Part shown: piece by piece, positions 13,100-13,841 of the stretch
How positions within the stretch are numbered: the first letter of the stretch is position 1
Layout of the letters: every line of letters starts with the position of its first letter
Origin: JBBAAW01 sp964574405
GTDB lineage: Bacteria > Patescibacteriota > WWE3 > UBA101185 > UBA10185
Direction: 5' to 3'
Assembly: GCA_964574405.1 (NCBI GenBank)
Contig: CAZNNN010000020.1
Location: 1 to 13,841, forward strand
DNA: 13,841 nucleotides
Notes under the pieces: generated by a model
Told to the model about the DNA's origin: nothing
Seen by the model: only the letters and a program-made list of their open reading frames with translations
Database searches by the model: none
Made by a program: the position numbers and the translations under genes

Positions 13100-13501
13100 T
13101 TAAACCTTTACTTTAACCGTAAAGTTTACTTTCGCTTCCAAATTATCCTCTATAAAAACCTCCGCAGAATAGGCACCTTCCTGGGAAAACAGCAGATTAT
13201 AGACTTCAAAGATAGTACCGATCGACTGCACCTTTTTTACGGGATCAACCGGAACGACAACCTGTATACCAGGTCCGATATAATCACCACCGGGTTTTCT
13301 AATTTTTAATTGAGCCTGTAACTCCCGCTTATTTGCCGGAAGGTCTTTTACCTCAAAATTAACCACGCAATACAACCTTGGGTAAACCCCCGGTATTACC
13401 GAAACATTTATGGCATCAAACACATTGAAAAGGGAAATTTTGTTGTCCTTATCAAGTGCGGTGTTTTCACATAGAACTGCTAAATTTTTAGTTATTTGCA
13501 T
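13100..13501 (-). CDS. DUF6941-like beta-sandwich protein of unknown function
   Basis: The 133-residue protein is mainly beta-strand, with no signal peptide or membrane helix. The N-terminus (LAVLCENTALDKDNKISLFNVFDAI) and the following VYPRLYCVVNFEV resemble the small DUF6941 family, whose role is unknown. The rest is strand-rich and ends VNFTVKVKV. It is the first gene of the long operon that continues through adk and the ribosomal genes. Its ATG has no Shine-Dalgarno role available if transcription starts where the -10 predicts, because TATAAT lies exactly 6 nt upstream. Family assignment is moderate. Confidence 0.6.
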   Translation of the reverse strand: MQITKNLAVLCENTALDKDNKISLFNVFDAINVSVIPGVYPRLYCVVNFEVKDLPANKRELQAQLKIRKPGGDYIGPGIQVVVPVDPVKKVQSIGTIFEVYNLLFSQEGAYSAEVFIEDNLEAKVNFTVKVKV

Positions 13502-13507
13502 GGGAGG

Positions 13508-13513
13508 ATTATA
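13508..13513 (-). promoter_or_regulatory. -10 element of the long ribosomal-protein operon, predicted leaderless
   Basis: The minus strand reads TATAAT, then CCTCCC, then the ATG at 13501. It is the only clear promoter found upstream of the 14-gene run, although transcription from the RNA gene further up could also read in. The -35 is weak (CTGGCT at about 17 nt). Confidence 0.6.
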
Positions 13514-13549
13514 CTACAAAAAGTAAAATTAGCCAGAGGAATAAAAGTT

Positions 13550-13583
13550 AAAAAATGAGATGGGCACTTTTGAACTACCCACC
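13550..13583 (-). terminator. Intrinsic terminator upstream of the long operon
   Basis: On the minus strand GGTGGGTA (13583-13576) pairs with TGCCCATC (13566-13559), 8 bp with two G-T pairs and a 9-nt loop. TCA and then six T (13555-13550) follow. It has no coding gene to serve, which points to a non-coding transcript ending here. Confidence 0.55.
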
Positions 13584-13745
13584 CCGCGGGATTATGCCGA
13601 TATATAACCAAAATACTGCATAAAAAGCAAGCGTAAGGGGTGGTGAAGTTTTAACTTAGCTTGCCACTTGGAAGTATTACTTTTTGTTGCTTTTGGATTT
13701 CTTGCCCAGCTGTTAACTCTGCTATAACAGGGTTAAATGCCCCTT
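13550..13745 (-). ncRNA. Candidate structured RNA, about 195 nt, rod-like
   Basis: A minus-strand promoter (13752-13781) should start a transcript near 13744-13745 that ends at the T6 at 13555-13550. Its ends pair: GGGCATTT (13742-13735) with AAGTGCCC (13569-13562), then AAC with GTT and CC with GG. Going inward, colinear pairings continue: a small hairpin CTGTTA/TAACAG (13730-13725 with 13715-13710); AA-CCAAAA/TTTTGG-TT (13699-13691 with 13613-13606); GCA-AAAAAG/CTTTTT-TGC (13690-13680 with 13627-13618); CAAGC/GCTTG (13663-13659 with 13632-13628). This makes one long interrupted rod. Length and outline recall 6S RNA, but no sequence match is claimed. No ORF of note lies inside. The closing stem competes with the terminator hairpin. 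Confidence 0.45.
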
Positions 13746-13781
13746 TGGACAAATATAAAATTGGACTTTACATTTGTCCAA
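13745..13781. promoter_or_regulatory. Perfect 10-bp inverted repeat, putative operator
   Basis: TTGGACAAAT (13745-13754) and ATTTGTCCAA (13772-13781) are perfect inverted copies separated by 17 nt; a third TTGGAC lies at 13761-13766. The right arm meets the -35 of the plus-strand promoter and holds the -35 of the minus-strand one. This suggests a shared binding site controlling both directions. The regulator is not identifiable from the sequence. Confidence 0.5.
13752..13781 (-). promoter_or_regulatory. Minus-strand promoter of the candidate RNA
   Basis: On the minus strand TTGGAC (13781-13776), an 18-nt spacer and TATATT (13757-13752) form a plausible promoter. It overlaps the plus-strand promoter and most of the inverted repeat at 13745-13781. 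Confidence 0.5.
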
Positions 13782-13795
13782 GGATGGTGTAAACT
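13767..13795 (+). promoter_or_regulatory. Promoter of the gene at 13802, predicted leaderless
   Basis: TTTACA (13767-13772), a 17-nt spacer and TAAACT (13790-13795) are followed by exactly 6 nt and the ATG at 13802. Confidence 0.6.
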
Positions 13796-13801
13796 GCCAG
13801 T

Positions 13802-13841
13802 ATGATAGCAAGAACCTTAGCTAAAGAGCTTGTAAACATAG
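13802..13841 (+). CDS. Start of a gene truncated by the window end
   Basis: The ATG at 13802 opens a frame that is still open at the window edge (13 residues, MIARTLAKELVNI). It is too short to identify. It is supported by the promoter placed 6 nt upstream and by the inverted repeat over that promoter. Confidence 0.5.
   Translation, partial: MIARTLAKELVNI

Noticed and set aside
1..13841. CRISPR arrays, insertion sequences or prophage genes
   Set aside because: No repeat-spacer arrays, transposase motifs or terminal inverted repeats were seen; the only long exact repeat found is the 18-bp tandem pair in the Clp-like gene.
1..13841. Recoded UGA (genetic code 25)
   Set aside because: TGA acts as the natural stop of the HicA-like, map and XRE genes, each at the expected protein end.

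Overview
The window reads as a small-genome bacterium of the Candidate Phyla Radiation (Patescibacteria), most likely near Microgenomates/Katanobacteria. The reasons are tightly packed or overlapping genes, AT-rich DNA, standard use of TGA as a stop (the map homologue and the XRE gene end in TGA, which argues against the recoded Gracilibacteria/Absconditabacteria), and a membrane-anchored Clp-type AAA+ protein of a kind I associate with that group. The lineage is an inference; no rRNA is present.

Layout. (1) 1-1608: the 3' end of an unrecognised plus-strand gene, a bidirectional terminator, an unrecognised minus-strand gene, a possible micro-ORF that may be frameshifted, and a coiled-coil protein with a PD-(D/E)XK-nuclease-like C-terminus. 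(2) 1605-2777, minus: a RecD2/Dda-like SF1 helicase whose stop overlaps that of the preceding gene. (3) 3018-6703, minus: a cell-surface module of a TasA/camelysin-like exported protein, a SipW/ER-type signal peptidase and a double-AAA+ Clp-like membrane protein. A small XRE regulator (6824-7105, plus) is transcribed divergently from it, in the way SinR relates functionally to tapA-sipW-tasA in Bacillus. (4) 7094-13501, minus: one long, nearly gapless operon running DUF6941-like, HicB-like, HicA-like, adk, map, infA, rpmJ, rpsM, rpsK, rpsD, rpoA, rplQ, rplM, rpsI. This is the usual distal spc/alpha cluster plus L13-S9, but the genes ahead of adk are a toxin-antitoxin-like pair instead of secY. 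(5) 13502-13801: an intergenic region with divergent promoters, a perfect 10-bp inverted repeat and a candidate minus-strand structured RNA of about 195 nt. A new plus-strand gene starts at 13802 and runs off the window.

The most striking genome-wide signal is initiation. At six starts a -10 hexamer is followed by exactly 6 nt and then ATG, which predicts leaderless mRNAs for promoter-proximal genes. In contrast, rpoA and the TasA-like gene carry strong Shine-Dalgarno sequences. The best candidates for something undescribed are the XRE/TasA-like/SipW-like/membrane-Clp module, whose Clp protein has a degenerate first ATPase domain and no aromatic pore-loop residues, and the rod-like RNA at 13550-13745, whose outline resembles 6S RNA.
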